Source: Quercus robur
Taxonomy: Eukaryota > Streptophyta > Magnoliopsida > Fagales > Fagaceae
DNA length: 64,000 bases
Reading direction: 5' to 3'
NCBI RefSeq assembly: GCF_932294415.1
Contig: NC_065537.1
Span: 1,860,001-1,924,000, forward strand
The notes under the pieces were generated by a model, which searched no databases, was not told the DNA's origin, and worked only from the letters and a program-made list of their open reading frames with translations. The position numbers were made by a program, and so were the translations under genes. Within the stretch, counting starts at the first letter, position 1, and every line of letters begins with the position of its first letter. Shown one piece after another: positions 10,140 through 21,354 of this stretch.

Positions 10140-11660
10140 CAGAGATAAATGTGTTACTTTAAATGACAATATTATTTTGTCACATAGCTCGATCTTTTAT
10201 TGCTGGGATCTTCTTGAAAACCTCTTCCCTTTTTAAGATGATGAGCTCTTCTCTTTTCAAGATTTTTTTAAGCTCAACATGATACTTCATGTTTAAGGCC
10301 TAGATCTCTTTTGCTTCAATTTTTTTGAAGGCGTAAGAACTAGGCCACGTTTTTGCCCCTGTTCAAACGTGAAAAGTACAATTCTCGTTTGTTGATGACT
10401 AGAGGAATGGTCTATCACGAATGGAACTTCTTTTTTTTTTTTTTTTTTTTTTTTTTTGGCGTGCTTTGATCACTATGGTCATTGCCATTTGTAATAGCAG
10501 TTTCCTCTTCCTTCTTCTTTAATTGTATGCTTAAGTCACTTCAATAGTGCTAGCTGCATGACAATGTACAAATGTGCAATTGCATACTATACAGGACGAA
10601 GTGTATTCTATATGAATCATAGAGAAGTATAAAAATTGAAGCTATTTGATTATATGCTTCTTTAAACTGGTCTTTGTTAGGTGCTTGCACCGTATATGAT
10701 TTTTAAAGCAATTTAAGAAGATCTTGGTGAGTTGATGGAGATAGTGGAAATTCATTGAGACTTAAATTCATGAGTATATTGTGAACATGATCATCTAGCA
10801 TTTTAAGTTTAGGAAACTTAATAGAACTTCTCAGATTCATGACGATGAAACATATGCTACTAATAATATAGTCATATTGGTTGTGATAATTGTAACAATT
10901 TTATTGCAATATTTTCAACATGTTCCATATTTGCATACTTGTAATGATCATGCAAGCTTGATATGCACTTAGTTCTAATAAGATAATATTTGGCATGGCT
11001 AATTAAAGAGAAAGAAATAAATGAGTTATCTCAACAAGAGACCTTAAATCGCGATACTATTATGTACGTACCTCGATGTTTTCATTGTTGTAGTCTTCTT
11101 AACAAGCTCTCCCTCTTTTAAGATCTCTTTTGTTAAGCTTAACATGCTATTTCATGTTTGAGGCTTAGATCTCTTTTGCTTCATTCTTTTGAAGGTACAA
11201 GTACTAGGACACTTTGTTCATTCAAGGTTATATCTCCTTCCTTTAGGGATGAAGGTTATGCCATGTGCTTCTATTATTACATGCCTAATTGGTTACGCAT
11301 ATACTACAATTTAAAGAGAGTATTTATGCTTGACATGTGATCTATTATCATACTTTCACATTCAATAAATATTTAAGCTAATGTTTTAACATCATGCCTC
11401 ATATATACCATTGTGTGAGCCATTATGTAATAGACATATAGTAGTGTCAACAATTATAGACATATAGTAGTGCCCTTATGAAAGAAATATTCGTGATACT
11501 ATGGAAAGAGTCTAGGCCTTTCCATGATTTTTGGCCTTGGTACAAAATTACCTTATAACAGTGTCAAGAATTATATATAGATAGAGATGTGGTGGTATGA
11601 TGCTATCATGTCACATACCTCTAATCTTCTTTTTAGCAAGCTCTTCTTGATGAGTCCTCA
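10140..11660. repeat. Degenerate long repeat inside the 7.0-kb element
   Basis: The block containing AGGCCTAGATCTCTTTTGCTTCA (with variation) and TTTTGAAGG...AAG near 10290-10350 recurs at about 11160-11210. Both follow a CTCGATNTTTT...CTTCTT stretch (10185, 11070), and a third weak match starts near 11618. The spacing is about 880 bp and then 550 bp. I see no coding sequence in this stretch. Confidence 0.5.
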
Positions 11661-12320
11661 TCCTTAATCCTGTGGACTTGACAGTATATGTACAATCGAG
11701 ATAGTCTAGTTGCTCTATTCTAGTGGTTGTACTACATGTACTCCCTTTTGTGCAAAGTGTTAGACTAGGAGCAACAATATCGATAAAGAAATTCACAATT
11801 AATTAAAAAAATTTCTAACTTAAGGGTGATATATGTTGATGCATCTATGACATAGCATAATATCCATTAAAGTGTTTACATAACACAAATATGTTTTGGA
11901 ATTCCTTCTCAAAATTAAAGCAACCAATATCATTTAGAAAGGTTTGGAATAGTGGGTCACAATTATTATTTGTGAATTCATAATCAATCATATGCTCATA
12001 GGATTTCTCCTAAAAGGTATCTATTTTTTGACAAACTATAACATATGAGATATATATCAAAAGAAAACGATGTTTTGCACATGTAATTAATTAGTTGCGC
12101 ACGAGCATATGCAAAATTCAGAGAAATAATTTGGCATGCCATGTTTCAATTTTAAAGGGAGCAAGAAGGATCTCAAGCCCAATAATTATATCTGGCTCCA
12201 TGCTTTTAGATACCCAAAATTGGGATCTTGAAACTTGGAATGTCAATGAGCAACATTTCTTATTTTTAAGCCTATAAGGCAAATGTAAAATTTGCAATTT
12301 TGCTTGAAACTTTCTTTTTA

Positions 12321-12351
<31 letters not shown>

Positions 12352-12730
12352 GGGCTTTTGATGGAATAATAAAAGAGACTATCTTAAAATTATTTAAGAT
12401 TGACGGTCAAAAATAATTGTCATGTTATCCAGAGTAAATGTCACATGCATATGTATGCTTATAATTCAATATGTTACCCTATTTATAAAATGAAAACCAA
12501 ATAATCTCCGGTTTTAATTCTTGGATTTGGGGTTTTTAAACTTGGAAGCAAAATAAGAATTGCCCCTCCTCTTTAATATCTGAAGCTATAATCTTGTACA
12601 GTAATAAATTTTTGCTTCATTTTCTTTAACGACTAAAAATTGAGATTTATTATTTTGGGCAAAGCAATAATACTGGATTAGTGGATTTCGTCTTTCCTAT
12701 TTTAGCAAGACATATTGGGAAAGAAGAGCG

Positions 12731-13096
12731 GTGATAAAACATCTCCCCGGTTACTATGAGAAGAGGGCAAGCACATTGCAGGCACGGAGCAGGGATGAAG
12801 GTAGCTCTCATAATGTGGGTCTCGTTCATTCAGGCACTACAACTCCGGCGGACACAGAACCAATAGTGGCGGAGAAAGGGGAGGAGGAAAATCAGACCAT
12901 GGAGGCAGTTATAGAAGTAATTGTACAGCAAAGTTTGAGGGAGGAGACAGAAACGTTTGGGGCCATAAATGATAATCACTCAATGCCGAAAAATAAGGAA
13001 GTGATTATGACTAATGTAAGGTACAATGATTCTGATTTCCTTTCCAAAAAGGATGAATTTGATATGGTTTTTAACCACTCCAACTCAGCTAATTGA
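12731..13096 (+). other. Unrecognised open frame inside the 7.0-kb element
   Basis: A 121-codon frame with a non-repetitive, acidic composition (EPIVAEKGEEENQTMEAVIE in the middle). It is antisense to the host element. I do not recognise a domain. It could be a fragment of a linker region of a retroelement or of a captured gene. The flanks show no promoter or splice signals I can trust. Confidence 0.25.
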
Positions 13097-13535
13097 TACA
13101 GAATTAATGGGGGCAATATTAGTGGGGAATAGCATTGAAGTGTCCAACATAAATGCTAATTCCATTAAGGCAGCAGAATTGGAATGCAACCAAACTTCTA
13201 TGATACCAACCCTAGCCGCCTTCATGCAAAATCTTCACATATTTAATGCCCAAAATTACGATATATAATTTTGGTAAGATGGTAGATTTTTGGCTTCATT
13301 TTTCTTCAATACTCAAAATTAGTATCTTTAAATTTGGTAGAATAACGAAAGTTGAGAGCCCTTACCTTAAATGGTCCTTATACTTAAATACCGTAGCACT
13401 GCAAATTCATAACCTCAAACGACAATCTTAACACAAGCATTATTATAAAATAAGGTGCATGAGAGGTAGGTATTGGGTATATTAACTGATGGGCCACTAG
13501 GTAGATATAAGCATCATAGAAACTCATTTACCATG

Positions 13536-14208
13536 TGTAAGGACACGATTTTGTAACGAACCGTAACAGTGTTGGGTTCGCACGTAAAAAGGCCCAAACA
13601 ATATCATTTGTAGAGCATGGGTTTGAAAGGCTAGGCCTTGGTTACCAGGCGGTGGGTTTTTCGTGATATCCATACATGGTTAAGTCGTCTTCGCCCCTGG
13701 AGTCTTTCTCCTGGAGGCGGGTTGGGAGGCTCTGATTTTTGGCCATTTTTCCCAGCCCCTGCTATGAATTACTTACTTTTCCTTTTATACTAGCCTGTGT
13801 TTTTTTATCCTTCATCCACGTGTAGGATCGACATTCCAAGACTGATACTTGTCCCATCAGCCCATATCCGGAGTGGTTGGGGGTGGTTGTAAAACCTAGA
13901 GAGTATGGCTCTGTCAGGTGCAGAGTATTGAATGGCAGTAAGGGCAGCTTTCCCTGGTCGTTACACTTTCCAGCATACCCTTTTCTATTGGCACAGATAT
14001 TTTAGATTTTTTCCCAAGTTGTTTCTATACCATTTTTGCCCTTTCTTCTTATGAGATCTCGGACATGCCGAAGACTGAATCGTCCTCGGCTGTGTCCTAA
14101 GGCTATTTCGTACTTGTATTGCCGAGCCCGGGCCATCACCTTCCTCGGCTTGGGCCTTTGGACCCCAACGAATAAATGGGCCTGGCCCACGAATTATTGG
14201 GCCCCACA
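13536..14208 (-). mobile_element. Solo LTR nested in the 7.0-kb element, TSD CCATG
   Basis: 673 bp beginning TGTAAGGACACGATT and ending TATTGGGCCCCACA, flanked by CCATG at 13531-13535 and 14209-14213. It is related to the LTRs at 33268 and 38417 (shared CGGTGGGTTTTTCGTG, TTTTATACTAGCCT and CCTCGGCTGT), and it lies in the same minus orientation. It arose by insertion followed by LTR-LTR recombination. It is younger than the 7.0-kb host element but visibly diverged from its relatives. Confidence 0.9.
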
Positions 14209-15065
14209 CCATGTAAAGAAGATATCATAGTTTGTAACCGAAGTAATATCTCTTTTCTTTTTTTCTTTTTTTTTTAATATTTGCTTTATATTAGTCAAAG
14301 GCTGGTTAATGATTCATTTCAAATGACATAAGAAACAATAACTTGAAATTGATGAATATGATAAGCATGAAAGGCACATGGTAATATGTTGTGCTAGTGG
14401 ATAACAAAAGGCTTGGCCGTGTAGGTCATCCACCATCTTATTATCACTTTAGCCTCATGAGTATGACACATGGGCTTAAGGATTGCCCCATCTTCTGATG
14501 GATGGCTTAGACTAGCTAACATGAGCAATTGAGTTATTAAATAACATACCAGGCACCAAGCGAGTCTAAAGAAAACCATGAAAATTTATCCCTTTTGTGT
14601 CCTCTCTTGTCCAGCCCCTTCCTTTACCAGTTTGACACTCATAGTGACGTGAAATGTCCACGAGGTATGATTGAAGAAAATTTCAACTTAGATTGGGGGC
14701 AACACGGAGAAGTGGGGCTCAAGGAGCCCGTTGTTGTTACAGACGATGAGCGAGATTTTTTTTTTCTTTTTTTTTTTGGAGTGTCTGCGGTAGTGAGGCT
14801 TGTCTTGATTTGGCCAAAGATTTTTGAGGATAGCTAGTGTTGTTGCGATGGCCATGAACATATCTATGAATCGGTTAATTAAGATCGTTCATTGGAGTGG
14901 TTGTGGTCACTTTTTTGTCTATTGACGTGTGGATATGCATTCTTTGTCGATGGTTTTGGGACGAGCTTAGCATTTTCAGTATCCGTGGTCCTAGATTAAG
15001 CAGAGTAACCCTTTTGTCTCAGGGAGAGCTGAATGGCTAGTCTCTCCCCACAGACGACGCCAAAC

Positions 15066-15498
15066 TGATGATGCCAAAATCGTCAGTTGGGTTACTTGTC
15101 CAATCCGAAGCATTAGACGATCTTATAAGACCTGCAAGATGAAAGAGAGATAGATCAAAGAGACCACCGAGTTGTGCCCGGTGGGGGAGCCTCCGATGCT
15201 TAAGTTAGTATCAGCTCATATATTATGTATATAGGTAGTGTTTTGTAGTATTTTGTACTAGTTTTTGACATACCTTAGCTAATGAGACAAATTGTCCCTT
15301 TTATAGGTGACTTAGGTAGCCGTTGTACATAAATTAGGGTGATTATTACCTTGACTGTAACATTCTTTGTCTTGATGAGAGTTTAAGACCTTTGATGGTC
15401 GTTATTGAATGTGTTGAGTGGTTACCTTTGATGGCCTACTAATGATGCAAGGTCGTCCATATTAATGGACGACCTTAATGATTTTTTTGGACTCATCA
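15066..15498 (-). repeat. LTR of the 7.0-kb element (right; 5' LTR in element orientation)
   Basis: 433 bp, TG...CA ends. It is followed on the minus strand by the primer-binding site at 15047-15062, which differs by one base from the TGGCGCCGTCTGTGGG of the other three complete elements here. Confidence 0.92.
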
Positions 15499-15503
15499 AA
15501 CCC

Positions 15504-15764
15504 CAAATCTCAAAACAAAAAGGAAATCAATCAAAACTTGTCTATGCTAAACCTTCCTCTTGTACAAAATCCCAAAATGCAAATACATTAGAATTAAGAC
15601 TGTATTAGGACTATCAAAATCTTCAAGTTGTTATTACCCAGTAGCTCCTAAGGCCAATCTGCACCTTATCAATGACATTCAAGTTTTTAGATCAAGTAAT
15701 TGTACTGTAAAAAAAAGAAAAGCAGCATCAACTTTTAGATGAATCTTCAACTTGGTCAATTGGT
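15504..15764. other. Resumption of unit A after the 7.0-kb insertion
   Basis: Non-coding and collinear with 50957-51225 in unit C (CAAAACTTGTCTATGCTAAACC; ACTGTATTAGGACTATCAAA). It leads into the 3' end of the receptor-kinase pseudogene on the minus strand. Confidence 0.75.
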
Positions 15765-16616
15765 TTAACCATCGATAACCTGTACCCACACACGCATTAG
15801 GTTATTTACAATCTCAGTCATTAATGGGCGATCTCGACCTTTTAGACTTACACAAGCCACTACTAGGGACCCAGCATGTGCCACTACCTTTCTTTCAACT
15901 GGGGTAGGTGGTGGTACTCTTGGGTCCAAGACCCTGTGAATTTGATCTTGGGCAATGAATGGCACTAAAAAATCAACTATAAGCCTTTGCTCACCATTTT
16001 CATTTTTATGAAGTGCCTTGTACCCAGACAACATTTCTAGCAATACAACTCCAAAGCTGTATACATCAATTTTGGTTGTCAATTGCCGAAGACTAAAGTA
16101 CTCGGGATCCATGTAACCAATGGTGCCAGCCACACAATCCAAATGGTGTGACTTGAAGTCCATGGGGGCCTTCTCAGATAGGCAGAAATCAAACACTTTG
16201 GCAATCCACGTAGCATCTAGTAATATGTTAGACGACTTGCTATTGCGGTGTATGATTTATGGTACTGCATACACGTGTAGATACTCAATGCCTCTGGCTA
16301 TGTCTAGTGCCACTTTAATCTGAGCTGTCCATGATGACAATAGAGGAGTACTTTGAAGCTCATGAAGATGGTCATGATGGGTACCATTTTACATGTACTC
16401 GTACACCAATGCATACTCGTTACTGTCCTCACAAAATCCTACTAAGCAAGCAACATTCTTGTGATTGAGGTGGAACAAAGCTTTCAATTCAATTAGGAAG
16501 GCACGTGCATTGCCCTGGCGCTTAATAGCCACTTCTTGGCCACCATCTAAAGTGGCACGGTAAACTGAGCCAAAGCAACCTTTTCCAATCTTGTGATCTT
16601 CTGAGAAGTTGTTAGT
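15765..16616 (-). pseudogene. CRINKLY4-related receptor-like kinase, kinase domain remnant
   Basis: Read on the minus strand, one continuous frame starts ATNNFSEDHKIGKGCFGSVYRA (glycine loop), then EVAIKR (VAIK lysine), LVYEYM, ARGIEYLH, IIHRNSKSSNILLD, DFC, GTIGYMDPEYFS, DVYSFGVVLLEMLSG and GRDRPLMTEIVNNL, and ends at the stop at 15765. Order and wording fit the CCR3/CCR4 group. Two in-frame stops interrupt it: TAA just after VYEYM and TAA just before IIHR. The catalytic loop has HRN in place of HRD (codons at 16242-16250) and DFC in place of DFG, so activity would be lost even without the stops. The signal peptide, extracellular part and transmembrane segment are missing. The 5' side ends abruptly at about 16616 against a gypsy fragment on the other strand. 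Unit C keeps only the last 43 codons (51226-51355). Confidence 0.88.
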
Positions 16617-17940
16617 TGCAGAAGAGGATGGAGATGTTTCCATGGAATTAGAGCTAGAGGAAGAACAAGAAACTCCAGGCATCTCATTGCATGCCATTAG
16701 TGGTGACCATGCACCAGAGACAATGAAGGTGTCCGGAAAAATCAGATCAGTACCAACCATGGTTCTCTTGGATTTAGGTAGCTCCCATAATTTTATTAGT
16801 GAGTCCCTTGCACAGAAATTGGTTTTGCAACCAGCCCAAGAAAAGAAGATTCGTGTTATGGTGGCATTTGGTGAAAGGCTTACTAGTAAGGGAAGGTGTT
16901 TTGGAGTCACCATCAAGCTTGGAAGCTATGTCACTCAAGTTGATTTTTATGTACTGCCCCTAGAAGGGTATGATGTGCTTATGGGTACTCGTTGGCTCCG
17001 TACACTTGGAGAAATCCTTTGGGACTTTGCCAAACTTACCATGAAATTTACGAGCCAAGGTAAGGAAATAATTCTAAGAGGTTTGTCTGATAGGTGGGTA
17101 GAGGGCCATGAGCTTGAGAAATATACAAGGAAACAATGAAAGGGAGCTATTCTTCATTTGGTGGCACCCACTTTGTCAGACATGTTGGCTAGGGAGGAAA
17201 AAGAAAAGCTAGGTTTGTCACAACTTTTGGAAGCTTTCAAAGAAATTTTCAAGGAATCCAAAGGCTTGCCACCTAAAAGAGCTCAAGATCATCACATTCC
17301 ACTACAAACAGGAAGTAACCCCGTTTGTCTAAAGCCTTACAAGTATCCCCTTTATCAAAAGTTAGAAATTGGGAGATTGGTCACTGAAATGTTAATCGCT
17401 GGGGTCATTCGTCCTAGCAACAGCCCTTTTCCCTCTCCGGTTGTATTAGTTAAAAAAAAGTGATGGTTCTTGGAGTTGGCGTATGTGCGGGGATTACTAG
17501 TCCCTGAATTGGATCACCATCAAGGACAAGTTTCCTATTCCAACAATGGATGAGCTGCTTGATGAATTAAATGGAGCCATGTTTTTCTCAATTCTGGACC
17601 TGCGATCTGGTTACCATCAAATTCGAGTGAGCTCAGATGACGTGCCAAAAATAGCACTCCGTACTCACCATGGCCATTATGAGTTCTTTGTGATATCATT
17701 TGGACTCACTAATGCTCCATCCACTTTCCAAGCGTTGATGAATGACGTTTTCAAGAATCAATTACGTAAGTTTGTTCTTGTATTTTTTGACAATATTTTG
17801 GTATATAATGTCTCTTGGCAAGAACATTTGCAACACTTGCAAATTGTTTTAGATATTTTGCGAAGCCATCAACTTTATGTCGAGAGAAAAATGCCAATTT
17901 GGTCAGCAGGAAGTACAATATTTGGGCTATATAAAATCAG
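16617..17940 (+). mobile_element. Ty3/gypsy pol fragment (protease and reverse transcriptase), no LTRs
   Basis: Translation shows an aspartic-protease-like region (LLDLGSSHNFIS, then YDVLMGTRWL) followed by reverse transcriptase blocks (PYKYPLYQK, LDLRSGYHQIRV, FGLTNAPSTFQALMN, VFFDNILVY). The wording resembles chromovirus-type gypsy elements. It is a truncated, broken fossil with a few interruptions, and gag, integrase and LTRs are all absent. It abuts the kinase pseudogene at about 16616 without a gap. The clade is tentative. Confidence 0.85.
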
Positions 17941-18253
17941 GACCACTAGCCATTGAATTTATACAAGTAGATGGCAACTGAATTTGGGCCATATAAAATC
18001 AGGGTCATATAACTTTTATTCCAATAGCCACTGAATTTATACAAGTAGATGGCAACGTTCCAAAGCATAAAATCAGGACCACTAACACAATCGTGATCCT
18101 CTTAAACTCCAACTCCTAAAAAATAGAACTAAATAACAATAGACTCAATTCCTAAAAGTTAGAACAAAATAACAACTCAACATTAAAGAAACTACAACTG
18201 ACATAACATTAAAATACCAACTATCTTAGCACAAATCAAGGAAAACACCACAG
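17941..18253. repeat. Short direct repeat and non-coding spacer
   Basis: AATTTATACAAGTAGATGGC occurs twice, near 17957 and 18037, each beside an ATAAAATCAGG(A/G) stretch, giving an 80-bp period. The remaining sequence is AT-rich with no gene. Confidence 0.6.
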
Positions 18254-18999
18254 CTACCAATCTTCAAAGATCCCACCTGCCCTGCAACAACTTGTGCATG
18301 TAACAGTCAAGTGATTGAAGATTGCTGTTCGGATTGTATGTCTAGGACTTGCTGACATGGAAATGGAAGGATTAGTGGGAATTATTTCATGATTGTTGGA
18401 ACTACTATTGTCTGTTTGAGATCTGGCTGGTGGTAAGACTGGAACTATGGAATCAAAGACTTGTGTTTCTGCACGAGGTGTTTTGTTAGATTCTGAGCAA
18501 CCGTCTTCTGTCTCAGTCTCAGACATGGTGGGTGGGAAGATTATTGGAATGGAAAGACTTGTTGTTGGTCCATTAGGGAGTGGAAAGAGGTGTGGAATTG
18601 AGGAAGGTATGGTAATGGAAGAATTTGGAATTATTATTTCTAAATAATTTTCAGAAACACTAGACCTGGCTGGTGAGAAAATTGACATTATGGAATTGGA
18701 AAAATGAGAAAATCTCGGAGGTGTTTCATTGGACTCTGAACTATCATCATCAGTGTCAGAGTTGTTGGGTGGAAAAAGTGATGCAATGGAAGTTGACTCT
18801 TTTATTGATTGTTTTCTTTCTTCACGAATTATTGGACTACCAGGGTCTGAGTTGTTGCAGTTGGCAACAAATTCTGCAAACAAAATTTATGAAATACAAA
18901 ACCATAAATTGCAATTATATTATATTCAGTTACAAAAATTTTCTTGTCTAACTCAAAATTCTTTTGAAACTTACTTGGAACAACTTGGTGCTTCTGCAT
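18254..18999 (-). CDS. PIP5K-type N-terminal acidic/Ser-rich region, detached copy
   Basis: Homologous to the N-terminal part of the PIP5K pseudogene at 60948-62176. Both have a 25-nt first coding exon (here ATG at 18999, MQKHQVVP; donor GTAAGT at 18974-18969) and a phase-1 intron ending TTTGCAG. Exon 2 starts at 18873 and stays open to the stop at 18254, about 214 residues in all. Exon 2 holds two diverged repeats of an acidic-serine motif followed by an S/PPARS box: SDTDDDSSESNETPPRFSH...FSPARS, then SETETEDGCSESNKTPRAE...LPPARS. No MORN repeats or kinase domain follow, and the last about 30 residues (RTAIFNHLTVTCTSCCRAGG) look like read-through into unrelated DNA. It may be a pseudogene fragment that has not yet gained stops or an orphan gene. 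Expression is unknown. Confidence 0.45.
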
Positions 19000-21096
19000 A
19001 CCGACCTTGGAAAAATAATTCTGGGAGATTGATATAACTGAGAGAGAGAGAGAGAGAGAGAATTGCATATCAAAATGGTGTGTTGGTATTTTTAATTTAC
19101 AAGAACAAGTGTTTTTTTTTTTTTTTAATATATATAGCAAATTAGAACTTATAATCTAGTGGAACACTTGCATTATAGGATTTCAAACCGTAGGTAAGAA
19201 ACTTAAATTTCAGTTAAATCACAATTAAGTAAGTTGTAATTTGCCTTTTTTTTTTTTTTAATTCTTATTTTTATTTTAAATTTGGAATATACCCATTTAA
19301 TTGCAAAGCGTGTTTTTTGCTAGATTTGAATCAGGTTAATTGGTTTTCATTTAATACCAAATCCTAGGCCAGATAGGTCAGTTTGGTGTAATAAAACTAC
19401 TTATCAGTTATCTGTGGTGAAATGGGTATTAAACAAAACAGGAAAAAGAGCTGAATCCTTGACTTCTATCCTTGACTTCTAACGAACTGGATCTGTTTTG
19501 ACTCTGCAAATGAACAAACATGTAATTTGAAATACTATATGTATTACAAAGACTCAATCAATCAGGTGGATAAAAAATATATATTGTTCATTATATATGG
19601 TGCCGGCTTCCTTTTTCTTGTACTTTTTGTTTGGTTTATACGTGTGGATCTTAGTATGTGTTTGTGTACACAATAAAATGAAAATTTAATATCAGTTTTC
19701 CTTCAAGACAAGCGCAAGCTTGGACTAAAGAGAGAGAGAGAGTATATCACATTTTTTGGGGAGAGAATAACAAATATAGAATAAAGATAATGAGAAGAAT
19801 ATTCAAAATTAAAGACATACACCAAATTATCAAAATCATGTTATATAATAGAATAACATAATATTATTATATAATATATTTATAATAAAATAGGACCACA
19901 TCTAACAGCCAAAGAAAAAAAAAGATAACAGCTTAAAAACACAACAAAATTAGATTAACTTAAAGTAGAGATGCAAGATTGAATTAAAAATCCACCAAAA
20001 GAATATACATACACACACATACATATATGAGAGAGAGAGAGAGAGAGTAATCACAACTTTTTATGGGAAAAGAGTTCAAAATAAAAATTCATTACCCTAT
20101 AGTAGAGACGCAAGAAAGAATTATAAACCCACCAAAAGGAAACCAAAAAAAAAACTATGAGAGAGAGAGAGAGAGAGAGAGTTATCATATTTTGGTGTGG
20201 GAAATATGGATTGAATGAGAAATAGTTTATTTATAGTAAAAAAGATGGAATAAGAAGAGTTAAAATAAGAGGAAGATATGAACCAAAAAAAAAATAAGAG
20301 GAAGATGAATGGATGGAAAAAGAGTAATGGTATGGTAGAGATGAGTGGGAGGATCAAAAGGTAAATGATAGAAGGAAATGTTGGAGAAAGTGGGAAATTA
20401 ATAAAGAAAAGAAGAGTTAAATATGAGAGAGTAAGAGCTGAAAATAGGTGGATGATGTGGCACAATAAGAAAATAGCAACATTAAATTCTATGCTTCAGC
20501 TTTTAGATATACATAGATTTTAGAGGTTTCCAAGAAGAAATAAATGAAGGAGATGAAGTTTCCCTGCGTTGAACAATTCCTACTAGCATGCGTAGTATCA
20601 TACAATTGTACAGAAAAGACAAAAAAATAAATAAATAAATAAATAAATAAATAGAGAGGCCAAATATGCATCTCTCTATTTTTCAACTTTACAGGTCCAC
20701 TCTACAAAACCCAACAGTTTCCCATTTTTCAACTTTTACAGCATTTGACAGAAGAAGAGGAAGAAGAATATGAGAATGAAAGCAGTGGATGACCTTATTA
20801 TGGGGAAAAGAAACATAAATAAAATAAAATAAGTTGAAAAGATAGGAGAGAGTTACAAAGGCACTATGAGAGAGAACAAGATAAAAAAAGGAGGAGACGA
20901 AGGAATGTCATAAAAAAGATAAGAATGAAGAGAATTAGGAAAGGGAAAGAATTAAAAAGAAAAAGAAAAAGTGGCATTGTAGAAGAAGAGATGATAGTCA
21001 TGTGGGAGAATTGAGTTTTGCTACTTTAATTTAATCAGCAAGGCAACTTCTTGGAAGGTACATGCTAAAATACCATTCCATCCTTACTTTTCAACC

Positions 21097-21131
<35 letters not shown>

Positions 21132-21354
21132 GTTTTATTTATTTATTTCATCTTTCACTTGGGCTTTGATTTTCAACTATCTCCCAATAGTCTTATTAAA
21201 ATATTTGTGTCACGTGACTCTAACAGTTGGATATCTACACAATTTCCTTTTAAATTGGTATGGGACAAAGACTAGAGTAATACTCTTTTCTTTTCTTTTT
21301 TTTTTTTTTTTTTACGGGAACTAGAGTAATGCTTAGATGTGTATAGTGTATAGA
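19000..21354. other. Low-complexity, purine-rich intergenic region
   Basis: No gene seen. (GA)n tracts occur near 19042-19060, 19728-19741, 20032-20046 and 20160-20181, a (TA)n tract near 21102-21126, and an (AAAT)n tract near 20628-20652. A diverged segment of roughly 130 bp (GCAAGA-N-AATT followed by CCACCAAAAG, then (GA)n) is repeated at about 19970 and 20108. ORFs in this region are translations of simple repeats. Confidence 0.6.

Larger units (their letters stand above)
8504..15498 (-). mobile_element. Non-autonomous LTR retrotransposon, about 7.0 kb (LARD-like), TSD AACCC
   Basis: Two 433-bp LTRs (8504-8936 and 15066-15498) begin TGATGATGCC and end GACTCATCA. The flanking 5-bp duplication is AACCC at 8499-8503 and 15499-15503. 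Minus orientation follows from the primer-binding site (reverse complement, 15047-15062) next to the right LTR and a purine tract (8937-8952, GGGGGGCAAC on the minus strand) next to the left LTR. The LTRs differ at about six sites by eye (1.4%), so the element is young. No gag or pol domain is recognisable. The interior has tandem repeats that it shares with the coding-competent-type element at 23718. The corresponding site in unit C (about 50950-50956) is empty. A solo LTR of another family is nested at 13536-14208. Confidence 0.9.

Noticed and set aside
13985-14230. ORFs of 62-75 codons on both strands, with similar ones at 33783 and 38931
   Set aside because: They occur in the same part of related LTRs and are not protein-like; repeat-derived noise.
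16617-16916. N-terminal extension of the kinase ORF on the minus strand
   Set aside because: This part is the antisense of the gypsy protease frame; kinase homology begins only at the ATNNFSED codons.
20121-20465. 114-codon minus-strand ORF
   Set aside because: Ser/Phe/Leu/Ile-rich translation of purine-rich low-complexity DNA; no domain.
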